From Odobenus rosmarus divergens (lineage: Eukaryota; Chordata; Mammalia; Carnivora; Odobenidae): a stretch of DNA of 64,000 nucleotides. The stretch's first letter is position 1, and each line of letters begins with the position of its first letter. Under the pieces are notes generated by a model. The model made no database searches and had not been told where the DNA came from. It saw only the letters and a program-made list of their open reading frames with translations. Both the position numbers and the translations under genes were made by a program. This document shows, piece after piece, positions 10,669 through 21,739 of this stretch. The stretch covers positions 62,001 to 126,000 of the forward strand of contig NW_004452099.1 in NCBI RefSeq assembly GCF_000321225.1, in the 5' to 3' direction.

Positions 10669-11279
10669 AAAAATAAAATTCAGCCTAATATAATAATGCT
10701 TATGCATCATTATTCCTTCTAAAACGTACGCCCAGCTTACTTATCTAAACTTCTATATGCATAGTTATTCTCAACCATGAACTGATGACTTGTGATAACA
10801 TGATCACCCTTTGAGTTTTTTATACAAATGGTCATTTTTTTATTTAGGTAACTGAAATATATTTCCTGTAACCTAGATTAAGAGTAATTAATATAATTTG
10901 GGGTATTTTGGCAATGCATCTCTAAAAATGTCTCAAGTATATTATTATTTCCTTTCTCAGGTTTTAATATATTGCAATTAGGTTTCAAATAAGGAAAAAA
11001 ATGCAAATACACAAAACTTGAGAGGCCAGTATAAAAACAATGTACACTCATCCTGAAATTTTTAAGTATTTAAATTCTTTGGATCTTAGCCCACAATTTC
11101 AATTTATATCCCTATATATGTTTTTTGTCCTCTACTGAATTCATTTAATATAATGCTAAATATACTATTATCTCATCTGTAAACGTTTTCGTAGGCATGT
11201 CTAAAAGATAGATATATTTAACAACTACAAAATCATTTTCACACCAAAAATTAAAAATAATTTCTAGTCAGTATTTAAA
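10669..11279. other. Unassigned AT-rich stretch
   Basis: No gene or repeat family recognised. Confidence 0.35.
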
Positions 11280-11765
11280 TTTCCCCAATTGACATTGTTT
11301 ACTCAATCAGGGTCTAACACAAACATCACGGTAATTGCCTTTAGGTCTCTTACATTTTTTTATCTGTAAATAACCTAATCCTGATTTTTTTTAAAGATTT
11401 TATTCATTTATTTGAGAGAGAGAGAGAGAGATCCCAGGCAGCGGGGAGGGTTAGAGGGAGAAGCTGACTCCCTGCTGAGCAGGGAGCCCACTGTGGGACT
11501 CTATCCCACGGCCCTAGGATCATGACCTGAGCTGAAGGCAGATGCTCAACTGACTGAGCCACCCAGGTGCCCCCTAATTCTGATTTTTTTTCTTGCATTT
11601 CATTTCTTTTAATGAAACTTGATTGCTCTGAAGAGTTTCCCAAGTTGCCACATCCTTGGCTAATGGAAAACTCTTGAAGTTGAGTTCTCCATCCTTTTGA
11701 AGAGTTCCTGATAGGCTTAGGTGGATTTTGTTTTCTAGTAAAACAAGAAATCTCAGATTTTACAC
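11280..11765 (-). mobile_element. Possible old L1 3' UTR, antisense, split by a SINE
   Basis: 'TTGCCTTTAGGTCTCTTACA' before and 'CATTTCATTTCTTTTAATGA' after the SINE at 11389 have the flavour of an antisense old L1 3' region. The match is by memory of the family layout and is weak. Confidence 0.35.
11389..11572 (-). mobile_element. CAN-SINE
   Basis: Antisense copy with a GA run at 11416-11431 and the end 'GCCACCCAGGTGCCCC'. The TSD is CCTAATCCTGATTTTTTTT to the left and CCTAATTCTGATTTTTTTT to the right. Confidence 0.95.
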
Positions 11766-11959
11766 TTGAAATCATCCCTTTGTGATTTTAACAGAAATTG
11801 TATACAGGTGGACTGATTTTTGTCATTCTCCCTTTTATATTTAGAAATTTTTAAAATTTAATTTTATATTTATGTAAAACATTACTGTGTTTAGCCTATA
11901 ATACGAGTTGTATTCATTGAACCTAGCATTTATCCCTGTCTCTTCCATTCAGTTCCTTC
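11766..11959. repeat. Local direct duplication, copy 1
   Basis: Runs from TTGAAATCATCCCT to CATTCAGTTCCTTC and recurs at 12377-12571, same orientation, about 612 bp downstream. By eye the two copies are some 85% alike with a few small indels. The 417 bp between them are not duplicated. Confidence 0.8.
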
Positions 11960-12376
11960 AGAGATCTTTGTACATTTCTTGCAATAGACCTGGAATCAGC
12001 CATTCCAGTAATAACTTACAGAACAAATTACCTAGAAATTACAATCACCTAGTGATACTCATTAAAACTATGTTGGTCTTTTTTTTTAAGGACTTTTAAT
12101 TTGATAGGCACATTGACTTTTTATTAAATCATAAGATCAAATATTTAATCCACTATAATTTTGAAGTAAGATTTGTATATAGCCTCTAAATTACACTCAC
12201 ATTTTTTCTCTAACACTAAAAATATTGGTTCCTAATAACATTAGCATAACATCATTTAAATCTAATTTGTCATAATAGCAATACCAATATGAGTACTAAA
12301 AACATTATTTTACTTCTTAAAAAAATTCTTTATTTCACAAAACAGCAAAGTCAAAATGACTTTGTTTAAATGTCAT

Positions 12377-12571
12377 TTGAAATCATCCCTCTGTGATTTT
12401 AACAGAAATTGTATACAGGTAGACTGATTTATGTCACTTCTGCTTTTTATATTTATAAGTTTTTTTAAATTTAATTTTATGTTTGTGTAAAATATTACTG
12501 TTGTTTAGCCTATAACCCATAGTATTTAGAGAAACTAGCTTTTATCCCTGTCTCTTCCATTCAGTTCCTTC
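12377..12571. repeat. Local direct duplication, copy 2
   Basis: Partner of 11766-11959. It shares 'TGATTTTAACAGAAATTGTA' and 'TTATCCCTGTCTCTTCCATT' with copy 1. Flanks beyond the stated ends differ. It could be an old tandem-type duplication or two insertions of one unrecognised repeat. Confidence 0.8.
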
Positions 12572-13318
12572 CCTACATCTACAGGCAAACTCAGCGTATT
12601 TGTTTGGGGATTTTCCATACATATTTTTCTGTATTGGTGTATATAACCACACGGTTTTTCTTATATAGCCTGCCAAAGTTGTGCATTACATTGACTGACT
12701 TTTCAAACACTTTATTCAGCTTCTTGGAATAAATCCCATCTGGTCATGGTGTATATTACTGAATTCTATTTGCTGATATTTTGGTTAAAGATTTTTGAGC
12801 TGAGAGTCATAAGAGATATTAACGTGTAATTTCTTTCTTTCCTTCTTTTTTTTTTAGCTGATTTTGTTTCCATCATTGTGGTAAAAGGACAAATTTTGAC
12901 CTCAATTCTTTCACATTTGAGTTTGTTTATCTCGGTATATGTTCTGTAGAAGATTGAAAAGAATGAATATCCTGTTGTTGTTGGGTGGACTGGTCTATAA
13001 ATGTCAATTGGATCATGTTGGTTAATGGTATTATTCAGTTCTTTATATCCACACTGATCTTCTATGTAGTTGTTCTACCAATTTTTGAGAGGTGAATGTT
13101 GAAGTTTCTAGCTATAATTATGGATTTATTTATCATTTACAGTTCTATCAGTTTTAATTTCAAATATATTGCAACTCTGTTATTTACCACATACCCATTT
13201 AGAATTTCTGCTTTCTTGGTTAGGTGGATTGACTCTTTTAGCATTATTTACTCTCTCTCATAATATTCTTTCCCCTGAAGCCTAATTTATCTCACACTAC
13301 TATAGTTTTTTCTTTCTT

Positions 13319-13535
13319 TTTTTTTTTTTTTAAGATTTTATTTATTTATTTATTTGACAGAGAGAGACACAGTGAGAGAGGGAACACAAGCAGGGGGAGT
13401 GGGAGAGGGAGAAGTAGGTTTCCCGCTGAGCCGGGAGCCCAGTGTGGGGCCCGACATGGGGCCTCATCCCAGGACCCAGGGATCATGACCTGAGCAGAAG
13501 ACAAATGCTTAACGACTGAGCCACCCAGGTGCCCC
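13319..13535 (-). mobile_element. CAN-SINE (S2-type) inside L1
   Basis: Antisense SINE with a long T-run at the left and the end 'GAGCCACCCAGGTGCCCC'. It interrupts the antisense L1: the text 'ctatagttttttc' to the left and 'ctgctttcttttgatt' to the right would be neighbours in an intact L1. Confidence 0.95.
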
Positions 13536-13675
13536 TTTTTTTCTGCTTTCTTTTGATTAATGTTTGCATGATAATATATTTTTCCATTCAACCTGCCTAT
13601 ATGGATATATTTAAAATGAGTTTCCTATAGATAGAATATAGCTGGGTCATGTTTTTTGTTGTTGCTGCTGTTATT

Positions 13676-13705
13676 GTTGTTTTGTTTTGTTTTGTTTTGT
13701 TTTAT
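13676..13705. repeat. (GTTTT)n microsatellite
   Basis: About five GTTTT units within the antisense L1. Confidence 0.9.
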
Positions 13706-14725
13706 CTACACTGCCCTCCTCTTTCAATTGATATATTTAGACCATTTACATTTAAGTAATTATTGATATGGTAGGCCTTCTGCCTATTTTTTCCCATTTA
13801 TTCTCATTGGTTTTCTGTCTTCTTTTCTTACTAACCTATGGTTACTTGAACATATTTTATAATTCCATTTCGATTTATCTATAGTGCTTTGGAGTGTATT
13901 TCTTTGTACGCATTTTAGTGGCTTCTCTTGGTGTTATACTATATATACATAACTTATCACACTCTCTTGATTTAGTCATTCCATCACTTTAAAGTATAAA
14001 ACATTATCTCTTTTAATATTCCTTTAATGCCCCCCATTTTATTATAAGTTTCTTAAATATTTATATTATGTACATTTAAAAACATAACACCCGGTGTTAT
14101 AATTTTTGCTTCATAAGTCAAACATAATTTAGAAAACTCAGAAGGAGAATGAAAGTGTGTTATATTTACCCATATATTTGCTCACTATGATCTTTCTTCC
14201 TTTCTGATATTCTAAATTCTAAATTTCCTTTTATAAAAATCATTTTCCTTTTTATTTGGAGAACTTCCTTTAACCATTTTTCTAATATAGATCTGCTGAT
14301 CACAAATTTTCTAAGTTGTCTTTTATCTGAGAATGTCTTAATTCACCTTCATTCCTCAAGAGTAACTTCACTTAAAATAGGATTCTGGGGTGAGAGTTCT
14401 TTACCTTCAACATTTGTAAAATGTTCTGTCACTTCCTTCTGGCCTCTATTGTTTTTGATGAAAACTACCCTTTCAGTCAAATTGTTTTCCCTTTCTGCAT
14501 AAGATGTCATTACTTTAACAGTGCTTTGAAGAGTTTTTCTTTGCTTTTAGTTTCAGAAGTTTGACTTATGATGTGTTTTTGTGAAGATTTTTTTCTTTTT
14601 TTTTTTGATTTATCCTGCACCAAGTTAGTTCAACTTCTTGAGTATACAAGTTTATATCTTGAGCTAAATTTGATTCCACATTTCAGCACCTCAGGTGCTG
14701 GAGACTCTGTGAAGGTAGTATGTTA

Positions 14726-15270
14726 GGATAATCACCAATTTGTTCATTTGTTTGTTTGTTTTTTCCTTTTATTTGCCTTTATTCAGTAATCATCCCCATC
14801 ATTGCCTAATGCTCAGTGTCAGGAAAACCAACATTTTATGTATTTTCCACTTTTATTGTTATGGGGAATGTAAATTTGATGCCTGACAGTCTATCCTAGT
14901 TAAAATATGTGTCTCGTGTAATTTTTATTAATTATAGTGGCTCCATTAAGTCATTTGTGTATCAGATATGAGGGTTTGGTACTTCTTATATTAATTTTAT
15001 GTATACATAAAATGCTTAAAGTTGAGGTAAAGATAAATCTCTTTAACTCCTAAAAACATGGGATGATGTTGTTTTTGGTTAATAACATTGCATCACATTT
15101 CCAATGCTCATATCACAAACTATTTTAAATTTTAAGATTTAAATTTTAAAGTTATATTTTATCATTTTTATAATAATAATTTTATTTTCAGTTAAATTTT
15201 ATTTTCAGTTATAAATATCCATTAGGTCATGCTCCTTGTGTTTATGCTGAACATGTATAGTAATTGAGAG
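14726..15270. other. Unassigned AT-rich stretch
   Basis: Contains a short (GTTT)n run near 14745-14762. Otherwise I see nothing to annotate. Confidence 0.35.
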
Positions 15271-15272
15271 AT

Positions 15273-15293
15273 TTTTCTTTCTTTTCTTCTTTT

Positions 15294-15354
<61 letters not shown>

Positions 15355-15377
15355 TTTCTTCTTCCTTTCTTTCTTTC
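15273..15377. repeat. (TTTC)n microsatellite
   Basis: About 100 bp of TTTC tetranucleotide, pure in the centre with TTC variants at the edges. It gives open frames on both strands (poly-Ser/Phe/Leu one way, Lys/Glu the other) that are artefacts. Confidence 0.97.
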
Positions 15378-15543
15378 CACAGTACAGAAGTTGAAGTTCT
15401 GCTTCTCAAAACTATTCCACTTTTCCGTGTGACAGAGAGTTTGGTTTCTAAATAACTTATGTTTGTTCTTGCATATATCCCTTTAACTGGAATAATAATC
15501 ATGACACGGCCATAACATAATATCTATCACACTAAGGCAAATA

Positions 15544-15585
15544 TGTATATTATATATATATATATAATATACATATACAAAAAAT
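15544..15585. repeat. (TA)n-rich repeat
   Basis: Self-complementary TA tract with interruptions. Confidence 0.85.
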
Positions 15586-16748
15586 TATATATAAAACCAG
15601 GAGCCAGGCAGCACTGCAATCCTTCCCTCAGAATCATATCCCTAAAAGGATGAAAAATAAATATGGAGAGTAGACAGGAACATAAGAGGAGAATATGATA
15701 AACTTATTCTGAGTATAGCAAAATAAAATTCTTGTACTTATAAAATTAGAATGTAGCTTGAATACTAGAAAAGCATAAAGGATCAAAAAAACATATTTTT
15801 AAAGCTACACTTGTGGTAAAATTTGCTGACTTTCTTTTGTCAATTATATTTAAATATAAAATGTCTAATTGTTAAGGAATTTCACTTTTAATCAAAACTT
15901 AACTTTTTAATTTTGTTTTCCTACACAAAATAACATTTATTCTATTTTTAAAAGTTGATTATCCAGCAGCGAATACATAGACTCCTTTCACTAAGAAATT
16001 TCCATTTGGAATAATGCTATGAATACGGAGTAGAGCATTAGGAGGCTGTACTGAGTCGAACAGTTATCTCCCAGTCTGTTACTGAGTGAGGGTATTAAGT
16101 TATACTTTCATGTTATGGCAATGAAATCCAGCTTCAAAAGTTTAACTTATTCTGACTGCCATTTAGGTCAATTTGACTTTGTTAAGTGGTTGTAAAATGT
16201 TGGACAATTTACCAAATTGGGTAAGACAAGGTACTTAATGCTGAGGAGAAATGTAACTTGTCTTGGCCAATCCTTTACTTATTAAGGACATGTTCCCTAA
16301 AGTAGCAGCCAGTGATATTATACACATGTTGATGCACTATTGAGCTAAGTACCTCTGATTTGAAAATTGCCTTAATATGTTGTATGCCCAGAATCATATG
16401 TGAAACCACTACAGATTTATTCCTAAGAAGGAAAAGTAAAGGTAATTTTAACAGAAAATATTCAGGCATGCTATAAAAAAAAAAAAAGCCCTACACAAAT
16501 ATATATTTTTGTTCCCACTATCATGACAAATATTTGTGTTTCCTTATGAAAATTGCAATTATAGAGAACATGCATGTAGTATTGAGATTAATAATGGTAC
16601 TATATGTATAGGTCTTTTGCAATGTACATCCCACATGAACATATTTTATAGCAAAGATGCTATACAACATGCTATTATTTCTAATAAATATATTTGTATG
16701 GCACATCTTCCAATGTGTATTTTACATAAATAGACTTGTATATTTAAC
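15586..16748. other. Unassigned AT-rich stretch
   Basis: No gene or repeat recognised. Reading frames at 16275-16733 on both strands are random-looking. Confidence 0.35.
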
Positions 16749-16764
16749 AAAAAGTTAATTTGAG

Positions 16765-16954
16765 GGGCGCGTGGGTGGCTCAGTCGTTAAGCATCTGCCT
16801 TTGGCCCAGGTCTGGTCCCAGGGTCCTGGGATCAAGCCACGCATCGGGCTCCCTGCTCAACGGGAGGCCTGTTTCTCCCTCTACCACTCCCCCTGCTTGT
16901 GTTCCCTCTCTCGCTGTGTCTCTCTCTGTCAAATAAATAAATAAAATCTTTTTT
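16765..16954 (+). mobile_element. CAN-SINE (S2-type)
   Basis: Head 'GGGCGCGTGGGTGGCTCAG', with a small deletion in the 'GGTCATGATCCC' block, and an AAATAAATAAATAAAATC tail. The TSD is AAAAAGTTAATTTGAG (16749-16764) and AAAAAGTCAATTTGAG (16955-16970). Confidence 0.96.
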
Positions 16955-16970
16955 AAAAAGTCAATTTGAG

Positions 16971-18103
16971 TTATTTTATAATTGTTTTTCCAAAATAGAG
17001 GTCAGCTCTCAAAAAAACAGTACAATCAATAGAGGATAATAAAGTATAAGAAATAAAACTATTTTTATTATTAAGTTTTCCAGAACCAATTAGCAGGGTT
17101 ATTAAATCTGATAAGGTTTTAAATTTTTCTTTCAATTATGCCTGTCTCTAATAGAAGATGGTCAAAATTGTTGATAGGCTTCTAAAGCTAGGCATTGTGT
17201 GTGTGTGTGCGCGCGCGCGTGTGTGTGTGTGTGTAGTTATAGTAGTATTCCTAGGCTTAAACATAAGGTCAGAAAAAATTTCAAATTCGACACAAAAAAG
17301 AAAATATATATATATATATATATGTACTCACAGTGAGAAGAAATAATTTTATTGGGGCATAGAAGAAAAATGTTTTCATAAACGTAGCAATCTAAAGGAA
17401 AGAGCAATCTCTAAGAATGCTGTGACATAGTCTATAAATCTCTCCAGTTCATTTCTTCTATCTTAAAAAAGGAAAACTTCACTAAGAAAAAAATGCCAGT
17501 TAAAGAGTTTAAATCTTTGTAAGCTATTTTCAGAATTTTTAATCTGTAAATTCATTTCAAAAAGCATGTATAACTGTTATAGAAAAAAATGTAGAAAATT
17601 ATATTTACTTGCTACCTGCTTGTTTCAAGACATTATGTATTATATATATTACCCTCAGACTCCTGACCCATTTTCTAATACCACAGATAGTAATGCGTAA
17701 TTGCATTTTATTAGATAGTTTTCTGTATTTCATATTTTCAGTAACTAGATTCCCATAAAACAATGTGTGTGTGTGATTCCAGATTAACAGTAGAATCTCT
17801 GGGGAATGGGAAAGGAAGCATGGCACAGGGAAAGAGGACTTTTATTCACATTTCTTTTTATACTGTAATAGTTTGTATATTATTGTTATTAGTTAATTTT
17901 ATATTTATAATGGTTATACACAATCTACCTTTTAAAATCAACTCAGTATTTTAAAATATAGGATTGATACTTAGAAATTATTTGAGAAAATAGTTGAGCC
18001 TCTGTTTTCTATATTTTTTTATAGTTTACATGTTATTCTAGTTTTAGTATTTCATTTGATTTTCACACCCAACATGAGAATGAGAAATGGTGTGCTCTAT
18101 TAG
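16971..18103. other. Unassigned stretch with dinucleotide repeats
   Basis: Holds a (GT)n-(GC)n-(GT)n tract at 17197-17235, a (TA)n tract at 17304-17322 and a short (GT)n at 17763-17776. Alternating purine-pyrimidine of this kind is prone to Z-DNA. No gene is seen. Confidence 0.5.
17197..17235. repeat. (GT)n(GC)n(GT)n alternating repeat
   Basis: About 39 bp of strictly alternating purine-pyrimidine with a CG-alternating core, on a TG/CA background. Confidence 0.92.
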
Positions 18104-18116
18104 AAAAACTGTGCCT

Positions 18117-18230
18117 GGGTGTTATACACAACTAATGAATCATTGAACACTACATCAAAAACTAATGGTGTACTATACAGTGGCTAACTGAACATAATAA
18201 TAGAAATAAAATAAAAATAAAATAAAAAAA
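18117..18230 (+). mobile_element. Carnivore LINE-1 3' end, strongly 5'-truncated
   Basis: Starts 'GGGTGTTATACACAACTAAT', continues 'ACACTACATCAAAAACTAAT' and ends in an A-rich AATAAAATAAAAA tail. It is the terminal about 115 bp of the L1 3' UTR also seen at 39478, 50325 and 54190. Target-site copies AAAAACTGTGCCT (18104-18116) and AACACTGTGCCT (18231-18242) flank it. Confidence 0.88.
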
Positions 18231-18242
18231 AACACTGTGCCT

Positions 18243-18616
18243 TGGGGTGCCTGGGTCTTTCAGTTGGTTAAGCGTCTGACTCTTGATCTTGGCTCAGGTC
18301 ATGATCTCAGGGTCATGAGCTAGAGCCCTGCTTCAGGTTCTGAGCTGGGCATGGAGCCTCCTTGGGCTTCTCTCTCCCTCTCCTTCTGCCCCTTGTTGCC
18401 CCGCAACCCATGCTCTTTTAATTCATTCAAATATGAAAATAAGAGACTCAAGTTTTTAAATTTTAATTCCAGTGTAGTTAAAATGCAGTGTTATATTAGT
18501 TTCAGGTGTTTGGGCTTCTCTCTCTCCCTCTCCTTCTGCCCCTCGTTGCCCCCCACCCATGCTCATTCTCTCTTTCTCAAAAAAAAAAAAAAAAAGTATT
18601 CATTAAAAAAAAAAAC
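18243..18616 (+). mobile_element. CAN-SINE (S3-type) with internal insertion/duplication
   Basis: The SINE begins 'TTGGGGTGCCTGGGTCTTTC' directly after the L1 tail's target copy. Its CT-rich block (18362-18414) recurs at 18510-18563. Between them are about 95 bp that end 'ATATTAGTTTCAGGTGT', text typical of antisense carnivore L1. The tail is two A-runs. A third copy of the target site, AAAACACTGTGTCT, follows at 18617-18630. Confidence 0.9.
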
Positions 18617-18639
18617 AAAACACTGTGTCTGACTCCAAA

Positions 18640-18830
18640 ATTCTGAAATTATTTCAGGGTTCACCTTTTCGTCACACATGAGACCTTGGTAAAAGTATTT
18701 AAGTTCTGTAAACTTAGGTTTTAAACTCAATGATACAGATAATCTACAGATAAGAATGATATCTAATGGGGATCAAATAAGTTAACATACGTAAACTGTT
18801 AACAAACATTAGCCAATATGTGCCTTATTT
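18640..18830 (+). repeat. MIR relic
   Basis: 'GAGACCTTGGTAAAAGTATT', 'AAACTCAATGATACAGATAA', 'GGGGATCAAATAAGTTAACA' and 'AACATTAGCCAATATG' follow the MIR 3' half in order. Confidence 0.6.
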
Positions 18831-18834
18831 GCCA

Positions 18835-18930
18835 ACTAAATTCACATAGCTAAGAAGTAATGCAACTAGGGGCAGGATTCAAGTGCCAACCCATTCATTT
18901 AGTATCCATTTCATTAAGGAACACTGTCTT
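18835..18930 (-). repeat. MIR relic, antisense
   Basis: 'AATTCACATAGCTAAGAAGT' and 'GGGGCAGGATTCAAGTGCCA' resemble the antisense MIR segment 'cacacagctagtaagtggcagagc...ggattcgaaccc'. Confidence 0.5.
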
Positions 18931-19134
18931 TCCCACCCACCTGTAGTTATGAAACAAAGTACACCATTTTTCATATATGATGCCGAATAGAAATTAATTT
19001 AACCTGAGATAAATTATATATCACTCCCCAAATAGATAATACTAATATTAAGAGTGGTAGTACTGATAAACCCATCTATAGAGTTTGAAAGTTTTGATCT
19101 TCTATTTTAACAGTTGCTAACGGACCTCCACCAA

Positions 19135-19200
19135 AATTTATTCAACAAACATTTTTTTTAACACTCCTATTCTAAGAGGCACTTGATGTTATCATTTTGG
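19135..19200 (-). repeat. L2-like fragment, antisense
   Basis: 'TTATTCAACAAACATTTTTT' and 'CTATTCTAAGAGGCACTTGA' resemble the antisense L2 3' terminus. It is short and diverged. Confidence 0.35.
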
Positions 19201-19699
19201 GACATAATTTCAAGGGTTTGTGCGTATGTGTGTGAGGAGTATTTATCAAGGGTTAATAAGATTTGAGAAATGTTTTTTAAAAGATGTAAGGCAAATATCT
19301 TGAACTTTTTAGAAAGATTAGCATCTTACAGAACTAATTATCTATGGGCTAGTTTCTATTATTCATACTGATTTATAGAAAATAATATATTCTGATTTTA
19401 ATACTTTGATAAAACAATATAAACATTTTGTCTTTGACTGCTTCTTGTCTTTGAAAAATATAGCATTCTTTACCAATAATATATTTTTGAGAGATTTAAT
19501 AACATGTGGTTAGTTTTATCTGTTACTGAAGATCAAATGCCTGGTTTCAAGTAGCATCTCCAATGCTTCTCACCTTTTGATGATGGATAATGTAGTTAAT
19601 TGACCTAATTGTTTCCCTTTACTTGTAGTCAAACCATCTGTAACCAATATACATATAACCAAGGACAATTACTTAAATATCTATGTCTTATCTTCTCAC

Positions 19700-19825
19700 A
19701 TCCAGCATTTGGAAAAAAACAGTACTTACCTCCTCCGGTTGTTAGGTGCATTAAATATATTAATAGAAAATCATGCATTTAGAATAAGCCCTGGAATAAG
19801 TGCTCAATCAATAGTAGTAGTTGCA
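19700..19825 (+). repeat. MIR 3' fragment
   Basis: 'AGTACTTACCTCCTCCGGTT', 'GTTAGGTGCATTAAATATAT' and 'GAATAAGTGCTCAATCAATA' match the MIR 3' half in order. Confidence 0.6.
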
Positions 19826-19829
19826 GATA

Positions 19830-21140
19830 CCAATTATTATTTTCACTATTATTGTTATGCTGTTTTTGCCACCAGTTTTCTACTTCTAAGTTTTCTTGTT
19901 ATTCCTACTATCTAATGGGTCATATTTCCTTTGCTCTATTCCTCACGGCTTCAGTCTGGGGGCCATTGCTTTGGTGATGAAGGGCATTTGTCTATTTCTC
20001 TGTTTGAATGGCTTCTTTCTGCCCCTTTGTGTGTGGGCTGATGTTCTCAAACACTTTCCTATTTCACTTAGGTGCTCACATCCACACTGCAAGGGTTTCC
20101 CACTTTCCTAAGAGTGTGAGCCTTAGGGGGTCTCTTTTCTCACTGAAATCACAGGTTTGTAACCATCTTGATTATAACTGCTTTTTTGTTTGTTTGTTTT
20201 TTCTACGTGTTGAGTCGGGGGAGGCATTTCTCTGAATCTGCCATTATCTTCACTTTGGCCTTTTCCTGCAGTGTATTGATTGCCCTGTGGTTGCTTCCAC
20301 TTTGTCATTATGATTTCTGTCTGCTTTCTATCTACCAGGCATTCATTCTCCATAATTGCTGGTCTCTAGATGGCATGCATTCTTTTTCCCACTATATTTA
20401 TTTATTTTTTTTAACTTTAAGTGATTTGGGTAGACTTTGAATTTAGATAGATCCAATCTCTTGCTTTGTTTTCCTCATTCTTTATTCCATAGTATACCTA
20501 TTCTGCTTATTTTTTTTAATGCTTAGAAATAGTTCAGTAAAATATTAAGATAAGCCTCCAGGCTACTGAATCATGCTATTTAAAGATGTCTTATGAAATG
20601 AATTAGTTAATATACCTTGATGTGTGTAACACTGTTTTCATAACTTCTAAGAGCAATGAGAAAAAAACTCCCTGGTGCAAACATTGAAAAGTGAAATCTC
20701 CTTTTAAATAATTTATAAAGATCACACTATTATGTAATAATGTTTTAGGAGAAAATACAAGATTAAATTATGGTTTTGAAGAAAATTGTTTAGGAGGTCC
20801 TGGCCTTTGTCTGTACTTGGCTTTCTTGTCATTTCTCAATATTGATTTTATTGCATTTCTCTATTTCAGTGTCAAAAACCAAACGGCATGTATCCATCAG
20901 CGTCACATTCAACTGATTTCAGTGCCGTTTCATTTAAAAGCATCTATAGCATTTAAAAAAATTGTTTTGGTAGACACAATTTCCTGTCTTTTAAGTGTGT
21001 TGGTGACTGTGGTATAGTGTACTTTTCATTCTTTAGTCCTTAAGAAAGGTTGAAAAAATTAAAATGAACTATGTCTCATTAAAAAACCTTTCAAAATATT
21101 TGTCCCGCTGCCTTTGTATTGCCTTGGACTTTTATTATTC
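19830..21140. other. Unassigned stretch, slightly GC-richer centre
   Basis: Positions 19900-20360 are less AT-rich than neighbours and hold several overlapping small open frames on both strands with no recognisable domain. I see no repeat signature. It may be a decayed repeat or single-copy noncoding DNA. Confidence 0.35.
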
Positions 21141-21144
21141 CATC

Positions 21145-21735
21145 TGAAGTAGATAAACTGAAGGGACTCCGTTTTAGAAAGCCTCCGTCTCTGCTGTTTT
21201 TCTGCTAGGCCCCATTTACTCATGTTCCATATTTTGCCTCTGAATAAGCCTCAGAAGCTGTGTTCCCCCTTCATGGGAGAAGCAGGAAAGTTAATCATTC
21301 TCTGAGTTTTGTCCTAGGCCCCAAACACCTGATAACACCGAAGGAGAACCATATCCCAAACATCTTCCAGGACATTAACTTCAGCTGATGCTGGCATGAG
21401 TACCCCTGCCTTAGGTAATTTATAGAATAACACCCATTGTTCACCTGACACTCGCCTTTGATTGGACATTACCCTGGATTCCTGGAGGCTCACGTACCCT
21501 AGACCCTTTCCTAATATAAAACCCTAGCTCCAACCAACAGCAAGACTTATACTTCTCTTCTTTCGGAGTCTCCCAGACACTCCATATGCTATTCTCTGTC
21601 ACTCACACTATTCAATAAACTGCTTTCACTTTCTCCTGCTCACGTTTGAGTTCTATCCTGTGTGAAGCCGAGGACTTTTGCGGCTGCACCAGTGGGACCT
21701 TTCCCTGGGTTCTCAGACTCAGCGTGCCTGCATCA
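21145..21735 (+). mobile_element. Solo ERV1-type LTR
   Basis: A 591-bp TG...CA unit flanked by CATC on both sides (21141-21144 and 21736-21739), the 4-bp duplication usual for gammaretrovirus-like ERV1 insertions. Within it a TATA-like AATATAAAA lies at 21513 and a polyadenylation signal AATAAA at 21614-21619, roughly 100 bp apart as expected for U3/R. It is GC-richer than its surroundings. No gag, pol or env sequence adjoins it, so it is a recombined solo LTR. Exact family not determined. Confidence 0.75.
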
Positions 21736-21739
21736 CATC

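Larger units (their letters stand above)
12590..14725 (-). mobile_element. Long old LINE-1 (L1M-like), antisense
   Basis: Long stretches read as antisense L1: 'ACTGAATTCTATTTGCTGAT', 'CTATAAATGTCAATTGGATC', 'GACCATTTACATTTAAGTAA', 'CATTTCGATTTATCTATAGT', 'CACTTCCTTCTGGCCTCTAT' and 'AGTTTGACTTATGATGTGTT', in the order expected along an old L1 read backwards. It is riddled with stops. A SINE (13319-13535) and an ATTTT/GTTTT repeat sit inside it. Boundaries are approximate. Confidence 0.75.

Noticed and set aside
11404..11775. 123-codon and similar open frames with the recurring peptide theme ...PSAQVMI...DRVP...AGSLLLPL
   Set aside because: The theme appears at nearly every CAN-SINE (for example 7401, 10394, 13346, 27707, 37703, 58960, 59682). 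It is the SINE body read in one frame, not a protein family.
15242..15502. Lys/Glu-rich and Phe/Leu/Ser-rich frames on opposite strands
   Set aside because: Both are produced by the TTTC tetranucleotide repeat.
19896..20440. Several overlapping hydrophobic open frames that might be membrane proteins
   Set aside because: T-rich DNA encodes Phe/Leu/Ser in any frame. Frames overlap on both strands, are short, and no start context, splice signal or known domain supports them.
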